Origin: Planctomycetaceae bacterium
Lineage (GTDB): Bacteria > Planctomycetota > Planctomycetia > Planctomycetales > Planctomycetaceae
DNA length: 10,110 nt
Direction: 5' to 3'
NCBI GenBank assembly: GCA_020426065.1
Contig: JAGQQT010000113.1
Location: 1 to 10,110, forward strand
The stretch's first letter is position 1, and each line of letters begins with the position of its first letter. Below are positions 1 through 7,705 of the stretch, piece by piece. A program made the position numbers and the translations under genes. The notes beneath the pieces are model-generated. The model was not told the DNA's origin, made no database searches, and worked only from the letters and a program-made list of their open reading frames with translations.

Positions 1-13
1 GCGGTAGAACATG

Positions 14-46
14 GCCGACCTGATTTCAGGTCGGCTTATTTTTTTT
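14..46 (+). terminator. Rho-independent terminator of an upstream gene
   Basis: A perfect 9-bp GC-rich stem (GCCGACCTG at 14-22 and CAGGTCGGC at 27-35) encloses a four-base ATTT loop and can extend by one A-T pair. A TTA and a run of eight T residues ending at 46 follow it. This is the textbook intrinsic terminator layout. The T-run lies only on the plus-strand side, so it ends a plus-strand transcript from a gene left of the window. It also insulates the rhomboid-like gene that starts at 200 from that transcript. Confidence 0.88.
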
Positions 47-199
47 GAATTTCTCCTCCCCTCATTTCTGATTTGAGTCATCCTCCGCTCCTTTTCTGGC
101 GTTCTCGTAAATCATCACCCGGGGTGGACTCCTGCATTCCGGGATAACAGATAGCTGCTGTTACGAATTCCTCAACAGTGATCTTCTGACGGACTTCAC
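47..199 (+). promoter_or_regulatory. Upstream region of the rhomboid-like gene, with small inverted repeats
   Basis: This 153-bp spacer lies between the terminator and the next start codon, so the promoter of the rhomboid-like gene should be here. No convincing -35/-10 pair is visible. Two weak symmetric elements stand out. TAACAG (145-150) pairs with CTGTTA (158-163) across a 7-base loop. CCCGG (118-122) pairs with CCGGG (139-143). A short GGA about 6 bases before the ATG at 200 may act as a weak ribosome binding site. The function of the repeats is unknown and they may be chance. Confidence 0.35.
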
Positions 200-1384
200 A
201 TGTTTGTCCTGATTCCTGTCTCAACCGACGCTCCGGTTTACCACTGGCCTTATGGGACGGTGGGGTTGATCATTGCCAATACAGCCCTCTTTTTCCTGCT
301 ACCCGAGCTGGCCCCCTACATTCCTCAACTGGAGCCCATTCATCTACTGGAGTGGATTCGATGCCTGTTTCTGCATCCGGGGATCGTTCAGCTGATCGGC
401 AACATGATCTTCCTGTGGGGATTTGGCCTGGTCGTTGAAGGAAAGGTCGGCACCTGGAGATTCCTGCTGATCTATTTTGCTATCGGAATGCTCGTGGGAG
501 TTTTTGATCGGATGGGAGCGGGGGGAGCGACACCAATCATCTATGGCCTGATGGCCATCAGCCTCGTCTGGGCTCCAAAAAACGAGATGACGATCTACTT
601 TATCGCTTTCGTCTATCGCCTGTTTATCAACACCTTTGAAGTTTCAATTCTGGTCTTCAGCGGATACTACATCTTTTTCGAATTCATGTTTGCGGTCCTG
701 TTTGGTTTCCAGTTCACCGATTCCCTGATGAATCTGCTCGGATCTGGCCTGGGAGGATTGATCGGTTACCTGATGCTCAAACGGAAACTGGTCGACTGCG
801 AAAGCTGGGATCTCATTTCCGTGCTCCGTAATCAACAGGGCCGGTCTGAGAGAAATCAACGGGTTTCCAGTCTGCCCCAGGCGGACTATCAACTCGTTCC
901 CCGTAAAAAGAAAAAGCAGAGTACAGTCAGCCAGGACACCGAAAGTGAAGAACAGAAACTGACCGCAAAACGCGAAAAGTCTCTGACCCAGATCCGCACG
1001 CTCATTGAAGCGGGAAAAGTCAATGCGGCACTGACTGAATATCAGGGGGCGATCAGACTGCTGGGAAGCCTGACTCTTCCGGCAGGGTTGCTGAAGGGGC
1101 TGGCGGATGGGCTTTACCGGCAAAGGATGTTTACCGAGGCTCTCCCGTATTACGAAGAATACCTCAACCGGTTTCCGGACCTGGCCCTTGCGACGCGGGT
1201 TCGGCTGGCGGCCCTTTACCTGGAAGTGGAAGCGAGACCCCGGGCTGCTTTGCGGGTTCTCTCGGAAATCCCCCCTCATTCCCTCTCTGACAGGCAGGAG
1301 CAGCAGCGGGAAACGCTCGAACGGCGTGCCAACAGCATGATTGAAGAGGGGGTCATCGAGCTGGAACGCCGCCATCCCCGCTGA
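200..1384 (+). CDS. Catalytically inactive rhomboid-family membrane protein with C-terminal TPR-like domain
   Basis: The first ~195 residues have the rhomboid fold: a hydrophobic segment at 19-38, the L1-type WIRCLFLH stretch (52-59), and a GNMIFLWGFG segment with the conserved Asn68 and Gly67. The VVEGKVGTWRFLL turn (78-90) follows, and about six membrane segments end near 193. The active site is missing. The GxSG motif of TM4 reads GGATPIIYG, so the Ser position is Thr111. The His of the usual AHLGG motif in the last segment is Gly183 (SGLGG), and a TM2 His is Gln64. After a basic linker (about 200-255, with a KKKK run) a helical region of about 125 residues (260-385) resembles tetratricopeptide repeats. 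Known relatives that lost the active site (iRhoms, derlins) bind and sort membrane proteins, so a scaffold or chaperone role is inferred. A weak GGA precedes the ATG. The gene is monocistronic as far as can be seen. Confidence 0.85.
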   Translation: MFVLIPVSTDAPVYHWPYGTVGLIIANTALFFLLPELAPYIPQLEPIHLLEWIRCLFLHPGIVQLIGNMIFLWGFGLVVEGKVGTWRFLLIYFAIGMLVGVFDRMGAGGATPIIYGLMAISLVWAPKNEMTIYFIAFVYRLFINTFEVSILVFSGYYIFFEFMFAVLFGFQFTDSLMNLLGSGLGGLIGYLMLKRKLVDCESWDLISVLRNQQGRSERNQRVSSLPQADYQLVPRKKKKQSTVSQDTESEEQKLTAKREKSLTQIRTLIEAGKVNAALTEYQGAIRLLGSLTLPAGLLKGLADGLYRQRMFTEALPYYEEYLNRFPDLALATRVRLAALYLEVEARPRAALRVLSEIPPHSLSDRQEQQRETLERRANSMIEEGVIELERRHPR

Positions 1385-1684
1385 ACAAAACCTCCTGCAA
1401 AATGGCCGTTTCCGGCAGGTTTCGCCTCATATTGGCAAATCCATCTTGTCGAATTCTTGGCCTGTTTCATAAGCTCACCAGCATGCGCCCACCGGGACTG
1501 GCTCCGATTTGCCTGCCTGACGGATATTGTCAGCACACAAATCAGGCCATCAGTCCGGGGCTGGAGAGGGAGTATGGTTTCAGAATCCACTTCTCCATCG
1601 CCCGTAATCAATTTATCAACCCTCCATTCAGATTTGACGGAGCACTGAGGAACTCTCCTCGCTTGTCAAAAAGGCCCAAGGAAG
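1385..1684. other. Intergenic region before sthA
   Basis: This 300-bp spacer has no supportable gene; short reading frames here show no recognisable protein features. Just after the rhomboid-like gene there is a weak hairpin: GCCG (1405-1408) with CGGC (1413-1416), and alternatively CCTGC (1394-1398) with GCAGG (1415-1419). It has no T-run, so it is a poor terminator candidate. A possible sigma70-like promoter for sthA is TTGTCG (1446-1451), a 16-base spacer and CATAAG (1468-1473). It would leave a leader of about 205 bases, and I hold it at low confidence. AAGGA at 1678-1682 lies only two bases from the sthA ATG. Confidence 0.4.
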
Positions 1685-3082
1685 ATGTCAAAGCATAATT
1701 ACGACCTGATTGTCATTGGAACAGGTCCTGGCGGTGAAGGGGCCGCCATGCAGGCTGCCAAGGAAGGGAAAAACGTCGGCGTTATCGAAAAGCATCATCT
1801 CATTGGGGGCGGTTGTACCCACTGGGGAACCATTCCCAGCAAGGCTTTGAGACACTCCATTTTCCGGGTGACGGAATTCAATACCAATAACCTGACCCGC
1901 GAAATGGGGATGAACATCAAGTGTGGTTTCCCCGAAATGCGGCGGAGTGCAGAAGCGGTCATCGCCAAGCAGATTGACATGCGGCAGGGCTTCTATAACC
2001 GGAACCGGGTCTCACTGCAGCACGGAGCAGCCAAATTTCTGGATGTCAACACCATTGAAGTGCTGGATGATCAGGGAAATCTGTTGACGCTGACGGCAGA
2101 CTCATTCGTAATCGCGACCGGCTCCCGTCCCTTCCGGCCACCCGGGGTCGACTTCAGCCATGATCGGATTTATGACAGCGACACGATCATGCAGATGAAT
2201 CACACCCCGACTTCGATCACGATTTATGGTGCAGGGGTGATTGGCTGCGAATACGCCTCGATGTTCCGCAATCTCGGCTGCAAGGTGAACCTGGTCAACG
2301 GTCGTGACAAGCTGCTGGAATTCCTGGATGATGAAATCATCGATGCACTCAGCTATCACCTGCGGGAACGAGGCGTGCTGATCCGTCATCGCGAGTTCTT
2401 TGAGCGGGTGGAACCACGTGAAGATGGCGTGATTCTGCATCTGCAGTCCGGCAAAATGCTGAAGACGGACTGTCTGTTGTGGGCCGCCGGACGTGAAGGG
2501 AATTCCAATGACATGGGACTGGAAAGCCTTGGTATCGTTCCCAACAAACGTGGTCAGATTGAAGTGAACGAAGACTTCCAGACGAAAGTCCCCACCATTT
2601 ATGCGGTCGGGGATGTGATTGGCCCGCCCTCACTCGCCTCCGCAGCGTATGTGCAGGGACGCTATGCCGCCAGCCATCTGATCAACGGACATGCCGACCG
2701 GGCCATGATTCAGGACATTCCTACCGGGATTTACACCAGTCCGGAAATCAGCTCGCTCGGCAAAACGGAACGTGATTTGACAGAATCCCGAGTCCCCTAC
2801 GAAGTGGGGCATTCGATGTTCAAAAGTATTGCCCGTGCCCAGATTACCGGCCAGACCGTCGGGATGCTCAAACTGTTGTTTCATCGGGATACACTTGAGA
2901 TCCTGGGGATTCACTGCTTTGGTGCGAATGCATCTGAAATCATTCACATCGGCCAGGCCATCATGTCTCAGCAGGGGTCTGCGAATTCGCTGAAATACTT
3001 CATGAATACCACCTTTAACTACCCCACCATGGCCGAGGCGTATCGCGTCGCAGCTCTGAATGGGTACAATCGGCTGTTTTAG
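1685..3082 (+). CDS. sthA: Soluble pyridine nucleotide transhydrogenase (Si-specific NAD(P)+ transhydrogenase)
   Basis: This is a cytoplasmic FAD flavoprotein that moves hydride between NADPH and NAD+, chiefly to drain excess NADPH. The 465 residues match the family length (E. coli SthA has 466) and align along the whole protein. Visible parts are the FAD-binding GTGPGGEGA (12-20), the [17 protein letters not shown] block (41-57), ATGSRP (144-149) and the NAD(P)-binding [12 protein letters not shown] (181-192). The second FAD motif [10 protein letters not shown] (304-313) and the C-terminal [16 protein letters not shown] (445-460) follow. As is characteristic of SthA against dihydrolipoamide dehydrogenase, the redox pair CxxxxC is reduced to Cys44 with Thr49. 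The His of the C-terminal active-site motif is Tyr446. The start is fixed by homology at the N-terminus, and the nearby AAGGA is closer than ideal. No partner gene lies in an operon with it. Confidence 0.96.
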   Translation: MSKHNYDLIVIGTGPGGEGAAMQAAKEGKNVGVIEKHHLIGGGCTHWGTIPSKALRHSIFRVTEFNTNNLTREMGMNIKCGFPEMRRSAEAVIAKQIDMRQGFYNRNRVSLQHGAAKFLDVNTIEVLDDQGNLLTLTADSFVIATGSRPFRPPGVDFSHDRIYDSDTIMQMNHTPTSITIYGAGVIGCEYASMFRNLGCKVNLVNGRDKLLEFLDDEIIDALSYHLRERGVLIRHREFFERVEPREDGVILHLQSGKMLKTDCLLWAAGREGNSNDMGLESLGIVPNKRGQIEVNEDFQTKVPTIYAVGDVIGPPSLASAAYVQGRYAASHLINGHADRAMIQDIPTGIYTSPEISSLGKTERDLTESRVPYEVGHSMFKSIARAQITGQTVGMLKLLFHRDTLEILGIHCFGANASEIIHIGQAIMSQQGSANSLKYFMNTTFNYPTMAEAYRVAALNGYNRLF

Positions 3083-3118
3083 GGCATTTTGTACTTACAC
3101 CTGCCCTCACAAAACGCC
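3083..3118 (+). terminator. Possible terminator hairpin after sthA
   Basis: GGCATTTTGT (3083-3092) begins at the base after the sthA stop codon and pairs with ACAAAACGCC (3109-3118) at 9 of 10 positions, across a 16-base loop. An alternative pairing uses GGGCA (3082-3086) with TGCCC (3102-3106). No T-run follows, so termination would be weak or factor-assisted. Position directly after the stop is the main support. Confidence 0.35.
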
Positions 3119-3304
3119 ACAATTCCAGTGAGGACGTGTGGGTAAGTCAGCACGGGCTCACCAGCTCATCTTTTTTGCGCGCCCTGCCGCTGATGAAACT
3201 CCATCGCAGTTGATTTGAGGAATTCGCAATCACTGCTGGGCAAGCCAGCAGTGGCACAGCAATGTCAAATTCAACGAGAGTCTGAGAACCACGAGAACTG
3301 ATTT
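3119..3304 (+). promoter_or_regulatory. Leader of the SRPBCC gene with a perfect hairpin
   Basis: The spacer between sthA and the SRPBCC gene carries a perfect 9-bp inverted repeat: CACTGCTGG (3231-3239) and CCAGCAGTG (3245-3253), with a five-base GCAAG loop. It ends 51 bases before the ATG at 3305. No T-run follows on either strand, so it is not a standard terminator. It could be an RNA structure in the 5' leader or a protein-binding palindrome. A T6 run at 3171-3176 has no stem before it. No clear promoter or strong ribosome binding site is seen. Confidence 0.45.
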
Positions 3305-3757
3305 ATGGCTGTTTTTACCAGCGAAGTTGTATTCCCCTGTCAGGCGTCTCAGGTATTTGACTTTCTGACGCAGCCGGAGAATCTGAAGAAAATCAGTCCG
3401 CCCGAAGTCGGGCTCCGTTTTCTGAACGCTCCCGAACAATATCAGCTGGGCTCTGAAGTGCAGTTCGCCATTCAGACATTTGGGCTGGTCCAGAAGATCA
3501 CCCATCGGATCACGGAATTCTCAGCCCCCGCCCGATTCGTGGAAGAGCTGGTTTCCGGACCGCTGCCGCTCTGGATTCACCGGCATGACTTCCTGGAAAT
3601 CTCGGCGGACGAAACCCGGATCATTGATGAAATCGAGTTTGAGCCGCCCGGTGGCCTGGTTGGCATGATGCTCACCGAAAACCGGATTATCGACCATCTC
3701 GATGATGCCATCTACTTCCGGCAGAAACAGCTCACTCGCTTTCTGCTGGAAAGTTAG
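3305..3757 (+). CDS. SRPBCC (START/Bet v1-like) superfamily protein
   Basis: This is a soluble 150-residue protein with the single-domain SRPBCC pattern. An opening beta strand (about 4-10) is followed by a helix-forming QVFDFLTQPENLKKISPP segment (16-33). Alternating strands come next, including GSEVQFAIQTFG (49-60), and a long C-terminal helix (124-148, LTENRIIDHLDDAIYFRQKQ). The IDEIEFEPPGG stretch (107-117) and the PLPLWIHRH segment (87-94) resemble the COG4276-type proteins also found fused to NAD-dependent epimerases. Family members bind hydrophobic ligands in a cavity; the ligand here cannot be read from sequence. It has no signal peptide, so it is cytoplasmic. No good ribosome binding site precedes the ATG. 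It stands alone: sthA is 222 bp upstream and the next gene converges on it. Confidence 0.85.
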   Translation: MAVFTSEVVFPCQASQVFDFLTQPENLKKISPPEVGLRFLNAPEQYQLGSEVQFAIQTFGLVQKITHRITEFSAPARFVEELVSGPLPLWIHRHDFLEISADETRIIDEIEFEPPGGLVGMMLTENRIIDHLDDAIYFRQKQLTRFLLES

Positions 3758-3761
3758 GTCA

Positions 3762-3820
3762 ACGAAGCCGGCGCCAGGTCAAAGCCACGTCTGCCGCTGC
3801 TTATATCTGGCGTGCTTCGT
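3762..3820. terminator. Inverted repeat between convergent genes, possible bidirectional terminator
   Basis: The 68-bp gap between the SRPBCC stop and the stop of the minus-strand ResB-CcsA gene holds a long interrupted inverted repeat. ACGAAGC plus CGCCAG (3762-3777, with a three-base interruption) pairs with CTGGCG plus GCTTCGT (3807-3820, with a one-base interruption). The loop is 29 bases. Symmetry and the convergent setting fit a bidirectional transcription end. No T-run lies on either side, so efficiency is uncertain. Confidence 0.4.
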
Positions 3821-3825
3821 CGTCG

Positions 3826-6800
3826 TTATGCCGCGAACTCCTCTTTGCCTGAGTCCATTACTTCCGGGGAGCGAGGTTTACCCCAGAGTCCGATTGCAAT
3901 CAACGTCAGTTGACTGCAGGCGAACAGGAGCAGGTTCCACAGCACCCCTTCGGTAAATCCGTAGGAATGCAGTCCCACTCCCAGTTCATTGACTCCAAAC
4001 CAGCTCCAGGTGGTTGTGATGTTCCCGCCGATTGCCATCAGGGCCAGTCCGCGATCCCGGACCTGTCGATCCCAGAAGGCATGCAGCACCAGGGCATTCC
4101 AGAGCACAATGATCAATGCTCCATTTTCTTTCGGGTCCCATCCCCAGAACCGGCCCCAGGAATCATCCGCCCACAAACCACCCAGCACGGTTCCCACAAA
4201 GCTGAACCAGAGGGCAAAGCAGAGCGTGCCGTAAATCATCCGGGTCAGATCTTTTTCGAGCCGTGGCGAAATCGCCAGCTGTGTCTGTTTGTAGAAGAAC
4301 ATCAGCGGCAGAATGCTGATTGGAATGGCGAGCAGGAACGGTGTCAGGCTCAGCAGTGAGGAGGCCCCTTCGCTGCTGACATGAATCCCGTGAGCGGCCA
4401 GGGTTGCCAGGCCGACTCCGAACAATGCCAGTGGGTTTCGCTGGCAGATTGAGATCACTCCCAGCAATCCCGCGACAAAGGTCGCCGCGTATCCGAGGGT
4501 GATACAGACCACATGGGTGCTGAGCCAGAACTGGGTATCCAGCACGGCCTGCAGCACCGTAAAGGTATCTCCGTCGCCAGCCAGTCCGTGGGCAATCAGC
4601 AGTGAGGCAAACCCGAAAACCGAGGCCAGCACCACTCCAATGCCGCGTTTGAAGACATACTCAATCAACAGTCCGGCCAGAACCCCGGCCCAGCCGATAA
4701 ACACGGCAGAAGAATACAGGTTCGTCACTGGTGGACGACCGGAGATGGCAATTCGGGCATAGAGTGCCCAGCTGTGGACAATAAATGTAACCAGCACCAC
4801 AGCGACCGCTGCCAGATTGGTCATGGACACAACACGCGGCATCAGCCAGCTGAACGTGACCAGCACAAAAGCAAACACGTACAGGAACGTCGGGTAGAAG
4901 AAGGGGGAGAATTTGTTGAAGCGGGTTTCAAATTCCAGTTTGTTCCAGGAAATTTTCGGAATGTTGTTTTCCTTCACCAGTCGCTGATATTCCTTGACCG
5001 CCTGATTAAATGCCGCCGGATCCTGTTCCCGGTATGCATCCACAATTTCCAGGAATTTCCCGGAGAACGGATTTGGCTCCGCCTGGAAAGCAATCGGATA
5101 AATCAGGTCTCGCAGGTAAGCTTTGGCGAATGTTTCCCACTCTTCCCGCTTGAGTTGTTCATCATCCGGACCTGCCGAAATCTCTGTTGGTGGAATCAGC
5201 AGTGGTGGTTCGCGGCTGTCCAGCTGATTGACCTGGTTGAGCGCCCGCATGAACTGCTCGGTGGCATTATCACTGGAGAGTCTCAGCCGTGGGGGAATCA
5301 GCGCGAGCGTGATGAGGTCGAGCCGTCCCAGCCGACGATGCAGTTCCAGCACTTTTCGCTGATAGAGGCTGAGCAGTTCAGGTGAAGTTTCCTGCATCTT
5401 CTGCGCTTCATCCACCGCATTCTGCAGATTCTTCAACCCGGGTTGAATCTCCTCCAGGGAATACCGATGCGATTTTCGTCGTTCGAGTCCGAGCGTGGAG
5501 AGAAGTTCATCATTATCGATTCGCAGGACCGGTCGAGTCACGGCATCAGGTGAACCCGAAATCAGTTCCAGCAGAGCCTGGGTGGCAGGAAGTGTTACAG
5601 CCGGGATTTCTTCTCCGCTCTCAGTTTTCGATTTCTCGGTGCGGACGGTTTCCCGATTGCTCGTCACTCGCAGCATGTTGCGGGCCAGTGTGTCGATCGG
5701 TTTGGCTCGGCCATCATACAGCACGGGAATCTTGCCGAATTCATAGTAGTTGAATTCATCCGGCTTCGTTTCCGGAACGCGGGCCAGCGACATCATCCAA
5801 CCACCACAAACCAGCATCAGGATGAATCCCGGGAGCGAGGTCATCAGGAAACCGTGTGAGGGAACGCTTAGTTCTTCAGCACCGGATTCAGATCGAGACA
5901 GTTGTCCTGACGCCGCCCTGTTGAGATATCTCAGCAGAGAGAGCAGGAACTGGTGCAGCATGCCAATCGCCACAATCATGCAGGCCACGTAAGGAATCAT
6001 CCAGCCTTCGTTGGTCACAACCTGCAGTGTGGTCACTTCCCCTCGGGGGAGTTTGCTGTAATTGCTCTGGTAAAAAGTTTCGCCGGCATAGCGCAGCGGA
6101 TTATTCATCCAGATCTTGATTCGTCGGTCTTCATTCCGGGTGTCATCGACTAGACGAATTTCGGACGAATAGTTCATCGGCGTGCTCGTTCCGATGTAAT
6201 CGTCTTTCCGAACATCAATCAGGTGAATCGAGTACGGCTTGTAATTTCGTTTGAATCGGAGCGAGACCTCGTAAGTTTTCTCTCCCAGCGGAACCAGATC
6301 GGTTCGCTCTACTGTTGAAGCCAGTGCCGAGACGAGCAGTGTCTGGATGGTTTTGCCGGAAGACTTGTCGATCAGATCGACATAAGCCGCAGGATAATCG
6401 GCATTGGAATCGGTTCCGGAAGAGGGTTGCAGAGGGACAATCGTATGCGTGAGTCCATTGCCAAAAGTGGTTGGATTGTCATCCCCTTCCGCTTTCGGTT
6501 TCAGATCCGCATTCTTGAAAAATTTGCGGACCTTCACATCGACGGGCAGTTCGGCGTTCGAGATCACGGTGCCTTGTTCCGCTGCTTTTTCCAGCAGGTC
6601 TTTGGGGATCACGGTCTGAATGTCCTTGTCGGCGGGAGTGTGGTCGACGAAGGCCATTTCCGAAGAACGAATATCACGCACAAAATTGACGGTTTCCCCT
6701 TCAACAATGGTCATGTTGGCTTCTTCATGGAGGGTATGAACCACCACTTCGTTGGCCATCAGCAGCAATACACCGGCATGCAGCAGCACAATGCCCGCTC

Positions 6801-7572
6801 GCTTGCGGAACAGCAGCAGGCAACCGGCCAGCAGCACGCAACCGGCAAGGGTCGCCTGGATGAGCTGCCACAGAATTCGCATTGCAGAGTTGTTCAGCCG
6901 AACGCTCTCGCCACCGGCAATCAGGAACAGGGCCGTTCCCAGAAAGGCCAGAGTTGCCACACTGTAAGCCCAGAACTGGGCCTTCTTGCTGGAATCCGCT
7001 GACAGACGGCTCGCCATATAGCCGCAACCGGCTGCTGGCAGAAACAGACTGTAGCAGAGCAGAGTCCACTGATGGGCCCAGTCTGAGGAAGCGGTTTCAT
7101 AAACTCCTGCACGAGGGGTGCCGAATTCAATCACGCCCCACGTCAGGATGATCCCTACCACAGTGACGGCCAGTCCCCAGAGGAGCCGAGGACCCTTCGC
7201 CTGAACCTTGAAACGGAGTGAATGGGCCGCCAGGAGGTTAACTGTCATCAGACCACCAATGGTCCAGCCTCCCGGAAACCAGAATCCGAAGGGAATGTTC
7301 TGCAGTTGAGGAAACCAGGTTTTCGGAAAGAAGACCTGGAACTCAATAAACGAAAACCAGCAGCGGAAGTAGCGTTCGATCACATCCCAGATATCGAGTT
7401 TGACCTGGGCGAGGGTGCCAGCCAGCACCAGGAAGATGCCCATGGCAAACAAGGCGACCGTCAGTTTCAACGAAGCCAGCGGACGCAGCAGTTCGGCCAG
7501 TCCAGGATTCCATTCAGTAAGGCTGGGTTCTTCCCCGGAGCGGGTATTGGGAACCGAATCAATCGTTGCCAT
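3826..7572 (-). CDS. Fused ResB-CcsA cytochrome c biogenesis protein (CcsBA, System II)
   Basis: This integral membrane protein should export heme and attach it to apocytochrome c outside the cytoplasmic membrane. The ResB half has TM1 (36-56), TM2 ending in LLAAH117, a run of extra membrane segments (about 129-255), a segment with His265, an exported domain (279-523) and a further TM (524-545). Another TM (575-596) leads to a second exported region (597-888) with LYDGRAKPIDTLARN (618-632). The CcsA half (889-1230) has RPPVTNLYSS (946-955), His1020 in STHVVCITLGY, and the tryptophan-rich heme motif LWADDSWGRFWGWDPKENGAL (1133-1153). His1164 follows, and His1202 lies in GVGLHSYGF. By analogy with Helicobacter CcsBA, His1020 and His1202 are the external heme ligands, and His117 and His1164 the membrane ones. 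At 1248 residues it is well above the ~900-1000 of epsilonproteobacterial fusions. It probably follows the lipoprotein gene in one transcript. Confidence 0.95.
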   Translation of the reverse strand: MATIDSVPNTRSGEEPSLTEWNPGLAELLRPLASLKLTVALFAMGIFLVLAGTLAQVKLDIWDVIERYFRCWFSFIEFQVFFPKTWFPQLQNIPFGFWFPGGWTIGGLMTVNLLAAHSLRFKVQAKGPRLLWGLAVTVVGIILTWGVIEFGTPRAGVYETASSDWAHQWTLLCYSLFLPAAGCGYMASRLSADSSKKAQFWAYSVATLAFLGTALFLIAGGESVRLNNSAMRILWQLIQATLAGCVLLAGCLLLFRKRAGIVLLHAGVLLLMANEVVVHTLHEEANMTIVEGETVNFVRDIRSSEMAFVDHTPADKDIQTVIPKDLLEKAAEQGTVISNAELPVDVKVRKFFKNADLKPKAEGDDNPTTFGNGLTHTIVPLQPSSGTDSNADYPAAYVDLIDKSSGKTIQTLLVSALASTVERTDLVPLGEKTYEVSLRFKRNYKPYSIHLIDVRKDDYIGTSTPMNYSSEIRLVDDTRNEDRRIKIWMNNPLRYAGETFYQSNYSKLPRGEVTTLQVVTNEGWMIPYVACMIVAIGMLHQFLLSLLRYLNRAASGQLSRSESGAEELSVPSHGFLMTSLPGFILMLVCGGWMMSLARVPETKPDEFNYYEFGKIPVLYDGRAKPIDTLARNMLRVTSNRETVRTEKSKTESGEEIPAVTLPATQALLELISGSPDAVTRPVLRIDNDELLSTLGLERRKSHRYSLEEIQPGLKNLQNAVDEAQKMQETSPELLSLYQRKVLELHRRLGRLDLITLALIPPRLRLSSDNATEQFMRALNQVNQLDSREPPLLIPPTEISAGPDDEQLKREEWETFAKAYLRDLIYPIAFQAEPNPFSGKFLEIVDAYREQDPAAFNQAVKEYQRLVKENNIPKISWNKLEFETRFNKFSPFFYPTFLYVFAFVLVTFSWLMPRVVSMTNLAAVAVVLVTFIVHSWALYARIAISGRPPVTNLYSSAVFIGWAGVLAGLLIEYVFKRGIGVVLASVFGFASLLIAHGLAGDGDTFTVLQAVLDTQFWLSTHVVCITLGYAATFVAGLLGVISICQRNPLALFGVGLATLAAHGIHVSSEGASSLLSLTPFLLAIPISILPLMFFYKQTQLAISPRLEKDLTRMIYGTLCFALWFSFVGTVLGGLWADDSWGRFWGWDPKENGALIIVLWNALVLHAFWDRQVRDRGLALMAIGGNITTTWSWFGVNELGVGLHSYGFTEGVLWNLLLFACSQLTLIAIGLWGKPRSPEVMDSGKEEFAA

Positions 7573-7705
7573 GTTTCACTCTACCTGTTCTGCATCTCAG
7601 GGATGCGGAGGAGAAGCCGGTTTCATCCGGCTTTGAATGTCTCAGTGATCGCGGTCTGCTTCCTCAATGGACGGGGCATTGCCATCCGGAAACCAGCTTA
7701 TGGTC
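7573..7705 (-). promoter_or_regulatory. Lipoprotein-ccsBA spacer with two tandem hairpins
   Basis: This 133-bp gap separates the lipoprotein stop from the ResB-CcsA start. Two perfect hairpins lie in it. AAGCCGG (7614-7620) pairs with CCGGCTT (7627-7633) across a 6-base loop. GCATC (7592-7596) pairs with GATGC (7602-7606) across a 5-base loop. No T-run follows on the minus strand, so a full terminator is unlikely. They may act as an mRNA processing or stability element, or affect translation of the large downstream gene. An AGGTAGAG stretch sits near the ResB-CcsA ATG as a weak ribosome binding site. Confidence 0.4.

Noticed and set aside
1402..1698. 98-codon plus-strand reading frame before sthA
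   Set aside because: It overlaps the sthA start, has no ribosome binding site or recognisable protein pattern, and lies in DNA with hairpin and promoter-like features.
3171..3176. T6 run after sthA as an intrinsic terminator
   Set aside because: No stable stem lies directly upstream of it on the plus strand.
4774..5385. Long plus-strand reading frames opposite the ResB-CcsA gene (also 6427-7002 and 7222-7884)
   Set aside because: The minus strand encodes a clear, full-length membrane protein with known motifs here. The opposite frames show no domain pattern and are shadows of its codon use.
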